DNA from: an uncultured Acidobacteriia bacterium
GTDB taxonomy: Bacteria; Acidobacteriota; Terriglobia; Bryobacterales; Bryobacteraceae
NCBI GenBank assembly: GCA_903907865.1
Contig: CAIVPR010000081.1
Coordinates: forward strand, 1-52,848
Length of the DNA: 52,848 nucleotides
Direction: 5' to 3'
This document shows, one piece after another, positions 1 through 7,250 of the stretch. Position 1 is the stretch's first letter. Every line of letters begins with the position of its first letter. The notes below the pieces were generated by a model, which had not been told where the DNA came from, did no database searches, and saw nothing but the letters and a program-made list of their open reading frames with translations. Made by a program: the position numbers and the translations under genes.

Positions 1-156
1 GGGGGGACAATGCCAACAACAACGCCAAACGGGAACGCGGGAAACAAGGCGGCGATGCGGTGGAAGGAAGGAAACGAGCCTGCGGCAGCAAGGAATCCGA
101 TGCCCCCTTTCCCGGCAAACCGAGTATGCGGAACGGCTTGCAGCCGTCAAGGGTGC

Positions 157-201
157 GCGGGTGTGGAAGACCTCCAAGTGCGGGAGATTTTCCACACCCG
201 C
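157..201. repeat. Long inverted repeat (hairpin)
   Basis: The arms GCGGGTGTGGAA (157-168) and TTCCACACCCGC (190-201) are perfectly complementary over 12 bp. CTCC and GGAG can pair inside the loop. There is no T-tract, so it does not read as an intrinsic terminator. It may be the structured core of a repeat unit or of a small RNA. Confidence 0.6.
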
Positions 202-408
202 CGCGATGCGCCCTTGACCGCGGCGGCGCCGTTCCAGAAGACAGTCTGGATATCAGGGAAAGGGGGCCGCTGCAAAGGCCGGAAGCTGGCTTGCGCCAGC
301 CCTGGTTACCGGTCGAACTGCGGCCGGAAAGGTACAGGGGCTCCCCCTGCGACCCCGCTCGGGAAAAAACCGGAAATACCCCTTGACACAGGGGGGCCTT
401 CTCATGGA

Positions 409-591
409 AGCCGCGACCGCGAGGGAGCGTTGGTTCGAGCCGTGATGACATGCTCTTCAGAGCCGCGCGCGTCAGCAAGCGGTCACCGCCTTCCGGCCGA
501 CGCCGTCTTGCGGGGTGGTCCAGACCGCTTGCTGCCGATCGAGGCTCGGCACGAATTCCGACACGGTCCACAGTTGTTGTAAAATGCTCTA
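409..591. repeat. Dispersed intergenic repeat, copy 1
   Basis: It begins with AGCCGCGACCGCGAGGGAGC and ends with a block (487-591) that matches 5402-5509 closely. The shared blocks include GGCCGACGCCGTCTTGC, GACCGCTTG, and GAATTCCGACACGGTCCACA followed by GTT.TTGT. The centre is more diverged. The leading 21-mer alone recurs near 3522 and 37519. Confidence 0.7.
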
Positions 592-643
592 GCCGCCCGA
601 GGCCCCTAAACCTACCCTGTCTGCTCATGGAAGCGAGGAACTC

Positions 644-1210
644 GTGAACGAAATGCTAGTTGCCGACCAGTTGTCCCAGTTCGAACAGCCCGCGCCTCCG
701 TGTCCAAAGTGCAAATACACCGCAGTTCGCCCTCTCGAGCAAACAGTCTTCGAGGCGATTTTCTCATTCCGGCGTTACCAGTGCAGCCGTTGTCAATTTC
801 CTCGCCGGTCCCGATTCGGCTGGACGGCCATCCCTAAAGCGCTTCTCGTCCTCGCGCTTTTGGGTGCCGCCGTCTATCTCGCCCGTTCGCCACGAATTAT
901 CAGCAACGCCTTGACTGGCGGCGGCGCGCTCGGCGAAGCCGAAAGGCTCGCCCAAGCCCGTGCCGCCGCCGGAGGGCAGGGTTCCACATTTGAACAAATG
1001 ATGGCCCGCAAGCCGAAGGCGACTCTCGACAACGCCGAGATCCTCCGGCTCTGGCGCGCCGATGTGGGCACCAGCGTTGTACTCCAGATGATTCGGACCT
1101 CGAACGGCTCCTATGACGTGAGTACCAACGCCATCATCGCCCTCAGGGAAGCCGGGGTGGACCAGTCCATCATCCTTGCCGTCATAGACGCAAACTACAA
1201 TTCGCGTTGA
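644..1210 (+). CDS. Zinc-ribbon membrane protein of unknown function
   Basis: This is a 188-aa protein with a GTG start preceded by a GCGAGGAA purine run. An N-terminal zinc ribbon has paired cysteines at C20/C23 and C47/C50. One membrane helix follows at about residues 62-80. The C-terminal part (about 125-188) has the pattern of a small helical repeat that I associate with acidobacterial proteins, with segments such as VVLQMIRTSNGSYDVST and ALREAGVDQSIILAVI. The N-terminus probably faces the cytoplasm. The next gene starts at or just after its stop, so the two are probably co-transcribed. The biochemical role is unknown. Confidence 0.75.
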   Translation: MNEMLVADQLSQFEQPAPPCPKCKYTAVRPLEQTVFEAIFSFRRYQCSRCQFPRRSRFGWTAIPKALLVLALLGAAVYLARSPRIISNALTGGGALGEAERLAQARAAAGGQGSTFEQMMARKPKATLDNAEILRLWRADVGTSVVLQMIRTSNGSYDVSTNAIIALREAGVDQSIILAVIDANYNSR

Positions 1211-1215
1211 CCGCC

Positions 1216-3495
1216 ATGTTCACAGCCATCAAGTCCAAAACAGCAGCCTGCCGACTGGTCCTGACCGGTCTCTGCCTCCTGTCCCTAACTGCCTGCTCCG
1301 GCACTCCAGAATCTCGTGAGGCGGCCCGCATGAAGAAGGGCAGGGAAGATTTTGAGAAAGGGGACTACCGCAAAGCTGTCATCGAGTTCAAGGTTGCGTC
1401 GCAGAACATGCCCACCCATGCCGAGCCGCTGTACCGGCTGGGTCTCACCTATCAGAAGCTCGGAGCCGTTGCCCTTGCTTTCCAGAGCTTTCAGAAGGCC
1501 CAGACCGTTGAACCTGGTCACGAAGGGGCTCGTCTGCAGGTCGCCATGTTCAAGGTCGGCAGCAACAAGCCCGAGAATCTCGAAGATGCCAAACCTGTCC
1601 TCCGCCAGTACCTCGCGGCTCACCCCGCGGACCCTGGAGCCATCGGAGTCATCGGAGCTCTCGCTCTCGCCGAGGCGAAGTGCGGCAACCAAGACGAGGC
1701 TCTCCACTATCTCCTGCTCGCCGCCGAAAAGGACCCTGCCAACCTCCGGCCAGCCATGGTGGTGGTCGCTTGGTACGCCGCGAAGAACGATCCTGCCGCA
1801 GCCACCGCCATCACCCACGCGCTTACCGCCAGCCAACCCGCTTCTGTCGAACTGGCCTCACTCCGTGCGGAAGTGGCTCTCTCCACGCACGATTCCGCCG
1901 ATGCCAACGCCGAGATCGCGCGCGCACTCACTCTCAATCGCAGTTCTCGTCAAGCCCTCCAGCTTCGACTGCGCCAGGAACTTGTCGACGGCAACCAACT
2001 CGGGGCCGAGGAAACTGCCAAAGCACTCTCCCAACTTCCGGAAAAGCAGCTTTGGTCCGCCTGGGCCCGCATGCTCTTTGCCGAAGGCAAAGTCGATGAT
2101 GGTATCGCCGAATTCAAACGCGTTCTCGCGGAGCATCCCGGCGACCCAGGTCTCCCGGACCAGTTCACCTCCCTCCTGCTCACCGCCGGACGCCGCCGCG
2201 AAGCCTCCGCCGTCATCGCTTCCACTCTCTCCCGTCTACCCAAAGACAAGACGGCTCTCCTCCAGCGCGCCTCGCTTGCCATCGACAACGGCGACCTCGA
2301 AGCGGCCGCCCGCGATCTCAAGACCCTCCAGGAACTGAAGGCATTCTCGGCTCCCCTCAGCTACCAGCAGTCCCGTCTCTTCGCAGCCCGTGGGAACGTT
2401 CACCGGCAAGGCGAACTCCTTGTGGACGCCCTCAAACTGGATCCCCGCCTTTTTGCGGCCCGCTTGGACCTTGCGCAACTCCTCCTGACCCTCGGAACTC
2501 CCAATCGGGCCCTCGAAACTCTCAATCAGTCATCCCCCATGGAACAGGGGTCCGTCGAATATGTCTACGCGCGCAACATCGCCCTCACCGAGGCGGGCGA
2601 CTATCAGGAGGCGCGCAAAAGCATTGATGCGGCTCTTGCAAGAGCCCGCAATTCCGGCTTTCTCTACACGGACGCGCTGCTTCGGTCCAAGACCAAAGAC
2701 CTGCCCGGGGCTCGCAAGTCGCTCGAAGCTGCATTCGCGCTCACCCCCTCCCATCCCGCCGTTCTCAGTCTTCTGGGTGAGGTGATGTCAAAGCTGGGCG
2801 AAATGCCCCGGTTCCAGAGCATGGTGCGGGAGGCTGCCGCCAAAAATCCGGCCTCGCCGGAACTGCACACCCTCCTCGGGCGTCTCCTCGCCGCGCAGGG
2901 GAATCAGTCCGAGGCCCGTGCCGCCTTCACTGCCGCGGGAAACGTCCCGGATGCCATCGCTGGTCTTGCCCGTCTGGATATGGATGCCGGCGCTTTCGAA
3001 GCCGCCAGACAGCATCTCCTCGATTTCGCAAAAAACCGTGACAGTGCGGCGACTCGCATGCTGCTCGCCGAGGTGGAAACTCGCGAAGGCTCGCCTGCCG
3101 AAACCATCACTGCCCACTACCTGAGAGCCCTCGAACTCGACCCCTCCAATTCACAGGCCATGAACAACCTGGCCGATACCCTCGCTTCCCGCGAGAACAG
3201 GCTCGACGACGCCCGCTTCTGGGCTGAAAAAGCCCTGGCTCTCGACCCCGGCAATCCCTTCAGTGCCGACACCCTCGGCTGGATCTACTTCCGCCAGGGC
3301 AAGACGGAAGCCTCCCTGCCATTTCTGGAGCGCTCCCTGAAGGCGAAGGATCGTCCCACCGCCCACTACCACCTCGCCGCTGCCCTCGCCGCCACGGGCG
3401 ACAAAACCCGGGCCCAAAAGGAATACGCTCTGGCCCTGAAGCAGGACCCCAAATCGCCCGCGAGGGCGGAGGTCGCCCGCACATTTGGCCAGTAG
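1216..3495 (+). CDS. TPR-repeat lipoprotein
   Basis: This is about 759 aa from the ATG. A TTG at 1207 would overlap the previous stop by 4 nt and is the alternative start. The N-terminus is a lipoprotein signal ending in the lipobox LTAC (the cysteine is about residue 27). The rest is nearly all tetratricopeptide repeats, for example GREDFEKGDYRKAVIEFK at the start and ALALDPGNPFSADTLGWIY near the end. The architecture resembles large TPR lipoproteins linked to exopolysaccharide or protein-export systems, but no such neighbours exist here. It is likely an envelope-anchored scaffold, in one operon with the zinc-ribbon gene. Confidence 0.85.
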   Translation: MFTAIKSKTAACRLVLTGLCLLSLTACSGTPESREAARMKKGREDFEKGDYRKAVIEFKVASQNMPTHAEPLYRLGLTYQKLGAVALAFQSFQKAQTVEPGHEGARLQVAMFKVGSNKPENLEDAKPVLRQYLAAHPADPGAIGVIGALALAEAKCGNQDEALHYLLLAAEKDPANLRPAMVVVAWYAAKNDPAAATAITHALTASQPASVELASLRAEVALSTHDSADANAEIARALTLNRSSRQALQLRLRQELVDGNQLGAEETAKALSQLPEKQLWSAWARMLFAEGKVDDGIAEFKRVLAEHPGDPGLPDQFTSLLLTAGRRREASAVIASTLSRLPKDKTALLQRASLAIDNGDLEAAARDLKTLQELKAFSAPLSYQQSRLFAARGNVHRQGELLVDALKLDPRLFAARLDLAQLLLTLGTPNRALETLNQSSPMEQGSVEYVYARNIALTEAGDYQEARKSIDAALARARNSGFLYTDALLRSKTKDLPGARKSLEAAFALTPSHPAVLSLLGEVMSKLGEMPRFQSMVREAAAKNPASPELHTLLGRLLAAQGNQSEARAAFTAAGNVPDAIAGLARLDMDAGAFEAARQHLLDFAKNRDSAATRMLLAEVETREGSPAETITAHYLRALELDPSNSQAMNNLADTLASRENRLDDARFWAEKALALDPGNPFSADTLGWIYFRQGKTEASLPFLERSLKAKDRPTAHYHLAAALAATGDKTRAQKEYALALKQDPKSPARAEVARTFGQ

Positions 3496-3736
3496 CCGAG
3501 AATTTAACGCCAAGCCAGCCAAGCCGCGACCGCAAGGGAGCGTTTTCTTCTCTCTAGAGCATGCGGGCTAGGTTCAGCTAGGGTCGCTTGAGGTTGCAGA
3601 CATCGAACGCCCCGTCATCGAAGAGGCGTTGGATGCCTCCGGTGTCGGATCGATTCCCCGACACCTACCCGAATTCAGCCGGGCATCGGGCGTGTGCCGC
3701 TGGTGATCAGGACAAGCGGACGGCAGTTCGAGGTCG
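3496..3736. other. Intergenic region with repeat motif and hairpin
   Basis: No gene is visible. The motif AGCCGCGACCGCAAGGGAGC lies at 3522-3541 and matches copies near 409 and 37519. A perfect 8-bp hairpin (GGTGTCGG/CCGACACC, 9-nt loop) lies at 3641-3665. It recalls a tRNA T-arm superficially, but no acceptor or anticodon arm can be built around it. Confidence 0.5.
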
Positions 3737-4036
3737 TTAGGATGGTCGTTCCGACAGCATCCTCTCCCTTAGGATTTCGTTGATGCGCGTTAGGTGGCCT
3801 TCGCCTTTGGATCTGAGCCAGTCGAGAATATCGGCGTCGATCCTTACAGAAGTCAACTTCTTCACTGGTCGAAAGAACTCGTCCCGACGCATGGCGTTTG
3901 CCCAACGGTCGGGATGCAAGGGGCGGGAATCGGGATCGTCGTCCAAGCTGAGGTCGCGGTGTTCATACAGGTCCCGTGCTTCCTGGCCGATTTCAATGCC
4001 GCGTCGTAAATTGATAGGAGTATGTTCGCTGTTCAT
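3737..4036 (-). CDS. brnA: BrnA-type antitoxin
   Basis: This is a 99-aa antitoxin of the BrnA family. The C-terminal half carries the ribbon-helix-helix-like segment KKLTSVRIDADILDWL followed by RINEILRERM, which is typical of BrnA. The ATG at 4036 lies inside the 3' end of the toxin gene (44-nt overlap), the usual toxin-first arrangement of brnTA. A longer reading frame extends upstream but its translation is only the shadow of brnT. BrnA binds BrnT and the operon promoter, so autorepression is expected from the family. Confidence 0.88.
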   Translation of the reverse strand: MNSEHTPINLRRGIEIGQEARDLYEHRDLSLDDDPDSRPLHPDRWANAMRRDEFFRPVKKLTSVRIDADILDWLRSKGEGHLTRINEILRERMLSERPS

Positions 4037-4295
4037 GCTTGTCTGCCTCGCGTGAGGAAATGATCCGTATGATGTGACGATCGCCTTCGAATCGCTCGAC
4101 GAATACGCAAACCAAGAGCGGCCCGGCTGGCGTGTGGCCGATCGCATGATAACGTAGTTCGCCATCCACTTCGCAATCCTCGACCAAAATGAGAAACGGA
4201 TCGGAGAATGCCGATTTCGCCACCTCAAAACTGACGTCGTGCTTGGCAAGGTTTCGCCTCGCCTTTTCGGCATCCCAAGTGAAGTCGGTCTCCAC
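3993..4295 (-). CDS. brnT: BrnT-type ribonuclease toxin
   Basis: This 100-aa protein has the BrnT signature FTWDAEKARRNLAKHDVSF at the N-terminus and the basic C-terminal half RHIIRIISSREADKHE. BrnT toxins are RelE-like ribonucleases that stop translation. The start is GTG at 4295 with a GGGG run just upstream. A TTGACG hexamer (4330-4325) is a candidate -35, but the -10 region at the matching distance is poor. An 11-G run lies 14 bp further upstream. The pair appears intact. Confidence 0.88.
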   Translation of the reverse strand: METDFTWDAEKARRNLAKHDVSFEVAKSAFSDPFLILVEDCEVDGELRYHAIGHTPAGPLLVCVFVERFEGDRHIIRIISSREADKHEQRTYSYQFTTRH

Positions 4296-4343
4296 ACCCC
4301 AGAGTAGCTACATTTTTGTCGATACGTCAAGGGCGGCAAACTC

Positions 4344-4354
4344 GGGGGGGGGGG
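4344..4354. repeat. Eleven-base G homopolymer
   Basis: This is an uninterrupted run of 11 G on the + strand (C on the minus strand), about 50 bp upstream of the brnT start and next to its likely promoter. Tracts of this length are prone to slippage during replication and to miscalling during sequencing. Confidence 0.8.
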
Positions 4355-4453
4355 CTCCGGACATCTCCGGTGCACCTTCCAAATCGGCCTGCTCACGGTT
4401 CCCATGACTTGCGAGCGACTTCGCCTAACTCCATAATACATATTTCTCGTCGG

Positions 4454-4469
4454 GACCGTCCTCACGGTC
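4454..4469. repeat. Short perfect inverted repeat
   Basis: The arms GACCGT and ACGGTC flank a CCTC loop, in the region between divergent brnT and the next gene. It could be an operator half-site pair or a small hairpin; there is no T-tract. Confidence 0.4.
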
Positions 4470-4563
4470 ACAAACTATATTCCCCATAAAATCAACAACA
4501 TCCATCACTCCGAGTTCGTTTTACCCCACCCTCCGTGGCATACTCCACCTCGGAGGAAGCTCT

Positions 4564-5394
4564 ATGCTCTCGGAACGACAACTCGCAGCCAACCGGCAAA
4601 ACGCACAAAAATCCACCGGCCCCCGCACGCCCGAAGGCAAATCCATCTGTGCCCAAAATGCGTCCCGCCATGGGAAGCTTGCCGACGAAGTCCTCCTCGC
4701 CTGCGAGGACCGCAAACAGTTCATCCGGCACTCCCGCCGCTACCACTGCGAATTCCAGCCCGTCGGCTATCTCGAAAAATCCCTCGTCAACGACATGGTC
4801 GCCGCTTCCTGGCGCCGCGACCGCCTCGGCGTTCTCGAAGCCCGCCTTATCGACCACTCCTACAACACGATTCCCGCGCCTCTCCTCCCACAACCCGACC
4901 CGGAGGCCCCGGCACCGCACCCCGACCACAGCCCCGTCGCCTTCCGCAACGCCCTCGGCTACCGCGAACTGGTCGACACCTCCAAGGTCCTCCCCCAGCT
5001 CTCGCGCGACGCGGCCCGCCATAACCGCGACTTCCACAAGGCCCTGGCCACCCTCCTCCGTCTCCGAGCCACCAAGCAAAAGGACGAGCCGGAGCCAGGC
5101 CCGGTCCCCGAAGACCCCTTCTACCAAGGCAAGTACGACCGCCCCGTAATCCCCCCGCCAGCCGACCCGCCCGGTACCGGCCCCGAAGACCTAATGGGTC
5201 TGTTCGGCTCTGTTCCGGCATCCCAGGAGCCCAATCTGGACACCGTCGATACCCCGACTCCATCAATGGAATCAACAGCTTGCGAGCGTCCAACACCACA
5301 ACAGCGGGGCGTCGCATTTGACCTCAAAAAAGAGCCCCAAGTTTCAGCGCCGCGACAGCCATGGAGTGTTCCTTCGGCCCACCAATCTGGATGA
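4564..5394 (+). CDS. Hypothetical protein of a multi-copy acidobacterial family
   Basis: This is a 276-aa protein with a strong ribosome-binding site (GGAGGAAG, 5 nt before ATG). The N-terminus has NRQNAQKSTGPRTPEGK followed by an NxSRHG segment, a motif I recall from many unannotated Acidobacteria and Planctomycetes proteins. The middle is helical and charged (about residues 60-110 and 145-185). The C-terminal third is proline-rich with EDPFYQGKYDRPVIPPP. A diverged 3' fragment of a sister gene lies at 16598-16890 in this same window. The last residues (after about 250) run into the dispersed repeat, so the native C-terminus may have been replaced. No enzymatic motif is visible. Confidence 0.75.
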   Translation: MLSERQLAANRQNAQKSTGPRTPEGKSICAQNASRHGKLADEVLLACEDRKQFIRHSRRYHCEFQPVGYLEKSLVNDMVAASWRRDRLGVLEARLIDHSYNTIPAPLLPQPDPEAPAPHPDHSPVAFRNALGYRELVDTSKVLPQLSRDAARHNRDFHKALATLLRLRATKQKDEPEPGPVPEDPFYQGKYDRPVIPPPADPPGTGPEDLMGLFGSVPASQEPNLDTVDTPTPSMESTACERPTPQQRGVAFDLKKEPQVSAPRQPWSVPSAHQSG

Positions 5395-5401
5395 AGCCGC
5401 C

Positions 5402-5509
5402 CGCCTCCCGGCCGACGCCGTCTTGCCGGGTTGTTCGGACCGCTTGTTGTGAGGCGCGCGGCTTGGGATGAATTCCGACACGGTCCACAGTTATTGTGGA
5501 AATTCTCTA
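5402..5509. repeat. Dispersed intergenic repeat, copy 2
   Basis: It matches copy 1 (487-591) along most of its length, with near-identical 45-bp left and 25-bp right blocks and a variable centre. It starts 8 bp after the stop of the hypothetical gene. A weaker relative of the leading AGCCGCGACCGC motif can be traced at about 5346-5365, inside the end of that gene. Confidence 0.7.
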
Positions 5510-5527
5510 ATTCACACGCGCACTGCC

Positions 5528-6121
5528 CTAGGGACGGAGGGCGGGTTCCAGTTCCTGCATCAGGATCGTCCGCGCGATCTGCCACTGCCGCTTGACCGTG
5601 CTGACGGATAGCCGCAGGACGGAGGCGGTCTCCTCAATGCTGAGCTCTCCGAAGCAGCGCAGTTCCACGACCTGCGCCAGGTGGGGATCGCGTCCGGCTA
5701 GGCGGGTCAGGGCTTGGTCAAGCGCCAGCATTTCCAGCGGCTGGTGGTGGACCACGGCGTCGTCCTTGAGGCGAACCGCGCCCGCGCTGTCGAGCTGGCG
5801 ACGTCCGGCTAAGCGGGTGCGGGCGTGGTCGAGGAGGATCTGCCGCATGGCCACCGCCGCGCAGTTGATGAAATGGGCGCGGCTCTGGTAGTTTTGCTCC
5901 CTGGCGGCGCTGAGCTTGAGCCAGGCTTCATTGACGAGGGCGGTCGGCTGCAGGGTGTGGTTGGGGCGCTCGCTGCGCATCAGGCGGCGGGCAATTTGCC
6001 GGAGGTGCGTGTGGACGGCGTCGAGCAGGCGCTGTTCCGCGTCGGGATCGGCGGGCCCGTCCGAGATCTGTTTGAGGAGGCGGTTGATTTCCTCGTCGGG
6101 CGAGCCTGCTGCTAGGTCCAC
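5528..6121 (-). CDS. ECF-type RNA polymerase sigma factor (TIGR02999-like)
   Basis: This 197-aa sigma factor has region 2 with RSERPNHTLQPTALVNEAWL, the diagnostic text of the TIGR02999 group abundant in Solibacter and Planctomycetes. Region 4 has a clear helix-turn-helix (ELSIEETASVLRLSVSTVKR, about residues 155-175). The start is GTG. Members of this group usually sit beside a serine/threonine kinase; none is present, and the gene stands alone between recR and a repeat. It probably directs a small regulon elsewhere in the genome. A loose promoter (TTGTAT, 17 bp, TATCCT) lies just upstream. Confidence 0.88.
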   Translation of the reverse strand: MDLAAGSPDEEINRLLKQISDGPADPDAEQRLLDAVHTHLRQIARRLMRSERPNHTLQPTALVNEAWLKLSAAREQNYQSRAHFINCAAVAMRQILLDHARTRLAGRRQLDSAGAVRLKDDAVVHHQPLEMLALDQALTRLAGRDPHLAQVVELRCFGELSIEETASVLRLSVSTVKRQWQIARTILMQELEPALRP

Positions 6122-6330
6122 CGGCTCAGGATAACAGAGGCGACGCGGGCATACAATACCCTGCGGCGTGAGTGGGTACTGGACATGACGTCAATTGGCG
6201 GCATGAGGGAGGCGGCCCGAAAACATGATCTAATGGGCGCTGCTGATCCAAAGGGCATACGGAATCAAGGGATTGCAAGTGGTCGGGGGAGATCCGTGGT
6301 TGGACGATGATCGGTCGGACATCGCTCGGC

Positions 6331-6930
6331 TTAGATTTCCCGCCGGCCTTCCATGGCCTTCCACATGGTCACTTCGTCGGCGAACTCCAAGTCGCTGCCG
6401 ACCGGGACGCCCATCGCGATCCGCGTGACCTTGATCCCCAGTGGTTTCAGCAACTTCGAGAGGTACACGGCGGTCGCCTCGCCCTCCACCGTGGGGTTGG
6501 TGGCGGCGATCACCTCGCGGATCTCGCCCTTCGAAATCCGCGTCACCAAGCTCTTGATCTTGAGCTGTTCCGGCCCGATCCCCCGCAAGGGCGACATCGC
6601 GCCGCCAAGCACGTGGTACAGGCCGTTGAACTGGCGCGTGACCTCGATGCCGACGATGTTGTTCGGGTCCTCCACCACGCAGACCACCGACTGGTCGCGT
6701 TCCGGATTCCGGCAGTAGAGGCACAACTCGGCGTCGCTGATGTTGTTGCAGACGGTGCAGATGCGCAGCTTGTCCTTCACGTCGAGGATGGTCTGCGCCA
6801 GACGCTCGGCGTCGTCCCGGCTCAGGCGCATGACGTGGAACGCCATCCGTTGGGCGGACTTCTGGCCCACGCCCGGGAGGCGTTTGAATTCCGCGATCAG
6901 TCGCGCCAACGGCTCGGCAAAGTCTGACAT
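6331..6930 (-). CDS. recR: Recombination mediator protein RecR
   Basis: This 199-aa protein has the full RecR layout: a helix-hairpin-helix ([15 protein letters not shown], residues 18-32), a four-cysteine zinc finger at C58, C61, C70 and C73, and a Toprim domain starting at VCVVEDPNN. RecR acts with RecO and RecF to load RecA at gaps. It starts 3 nt after ebfC and ends the ffs-dnaX-ebfC-recR block, an order conserved from Firmicutes to Acidobacteria. The following 210 bp before the sigma-factor gene hold no gene that I can see. Confidence 0.97.
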   Translation of the reverse strand: MSDFAEPLARLIAEFKRLPGVGQKSAQRMAFHVMRLSRDDAERLAQTILDVKDKLRICTVCNNISDAELCLYCRNPERDQSVVCVVEDPNNIVGIEVTRQFNGLYHVLGGAMSPLRGIGPEQLKIKSLVTRISKGEIREVIAATNPTVEGEATAVYLSKLLKPLGIKVTRIAMGVPVGSDLEFADEVTMWKAMEGRREI

Positions 6931-6933
6931 GGT

Positions 6934-7242
6934 CTAAAACAGGCCCGGGGGCAGGCCCATGCCGCCGAGCATACCGCCCATCTTCTTCTGGCTCTCGCCG
7001 TCGACCTTTTTGACGGCGTCGTTGCAGGCGGCAAGGACCAAGTCCTGCAGCATTTCGGTGTCGCCCGCGACTTCGGAATCGATCTTGACCGCCAGCACGT
7101 TCTTCTGGCCGTCCATCTTGACCGAAACCATGCCGCCGCCGGCGGAACCTTCCACGCGGATTGCGGCGATGTCCTGCTGGAGGCGCTCCTGCATCTGCTG
7201 CGCCTGCTTCATCATGGCCTGCATGTTGCCCGGCATCTTCAT
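6934..7242 (-). CDS. ebfC: YbaB/EbfC nucleoid-associated protein
   Basis: This 102-aa protein has the usual YbaB/EbfC form: an N-terminal amphipathic helix (MQAMMKQAQQMQERLQQD), a central strand region VSVKMDGQKNVLAVKID, and a C-terminal helix ending in a Gly/Met-rich tail. It is a small DNA-binding dimer. The ATG at 7242 follows an AGGAG site inside the last codons of dnaX, 8 nt after its stop, which indicates translational coupling. A longer frame upstream is a shadow of dnaX. Confidence 0.95.
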   Translation of the reverse strand: MKMPGNMQAMMKQAQQMQERLQQDIAAIRVEGSAGGGMVSVKMDGQKNVLAVKIDSEVAGDTEMLQDLVLAACNDAVKKVDGESQKKMGGMLGGMGLPPGLF

Positions 7243-7250
7243 GTCGTCTG

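Larger units (their letters stand above)
1..643. other. Non-coding left edge with repeats
   Basis: No convincing gene is visible. The open frames here have biased, low-complexity translations, no ribosome-binding site and resemble no family I recognise. The stretch contains a strong hairpin at 157-201 and a copy of a dispersed intergenic repeat at about 409-591. A weak promoter-like TAAAAT lies at 580-585, inside the repeat and about 60 nt before the first gene. Confidence 0.5.

Noticed and set aside
10-582. A 190-codon open frame at the left edge
   Set aside because: Atypical composition, no ribosome-binding site, and it runs through the dispersed repeat and hairpin.
3641-3665. tRNA T-arm-like hairpin, possibly a tRNA remnant or attachment site
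   Set aside because: No matching acceptor, anticodon or D arm can be built around it.
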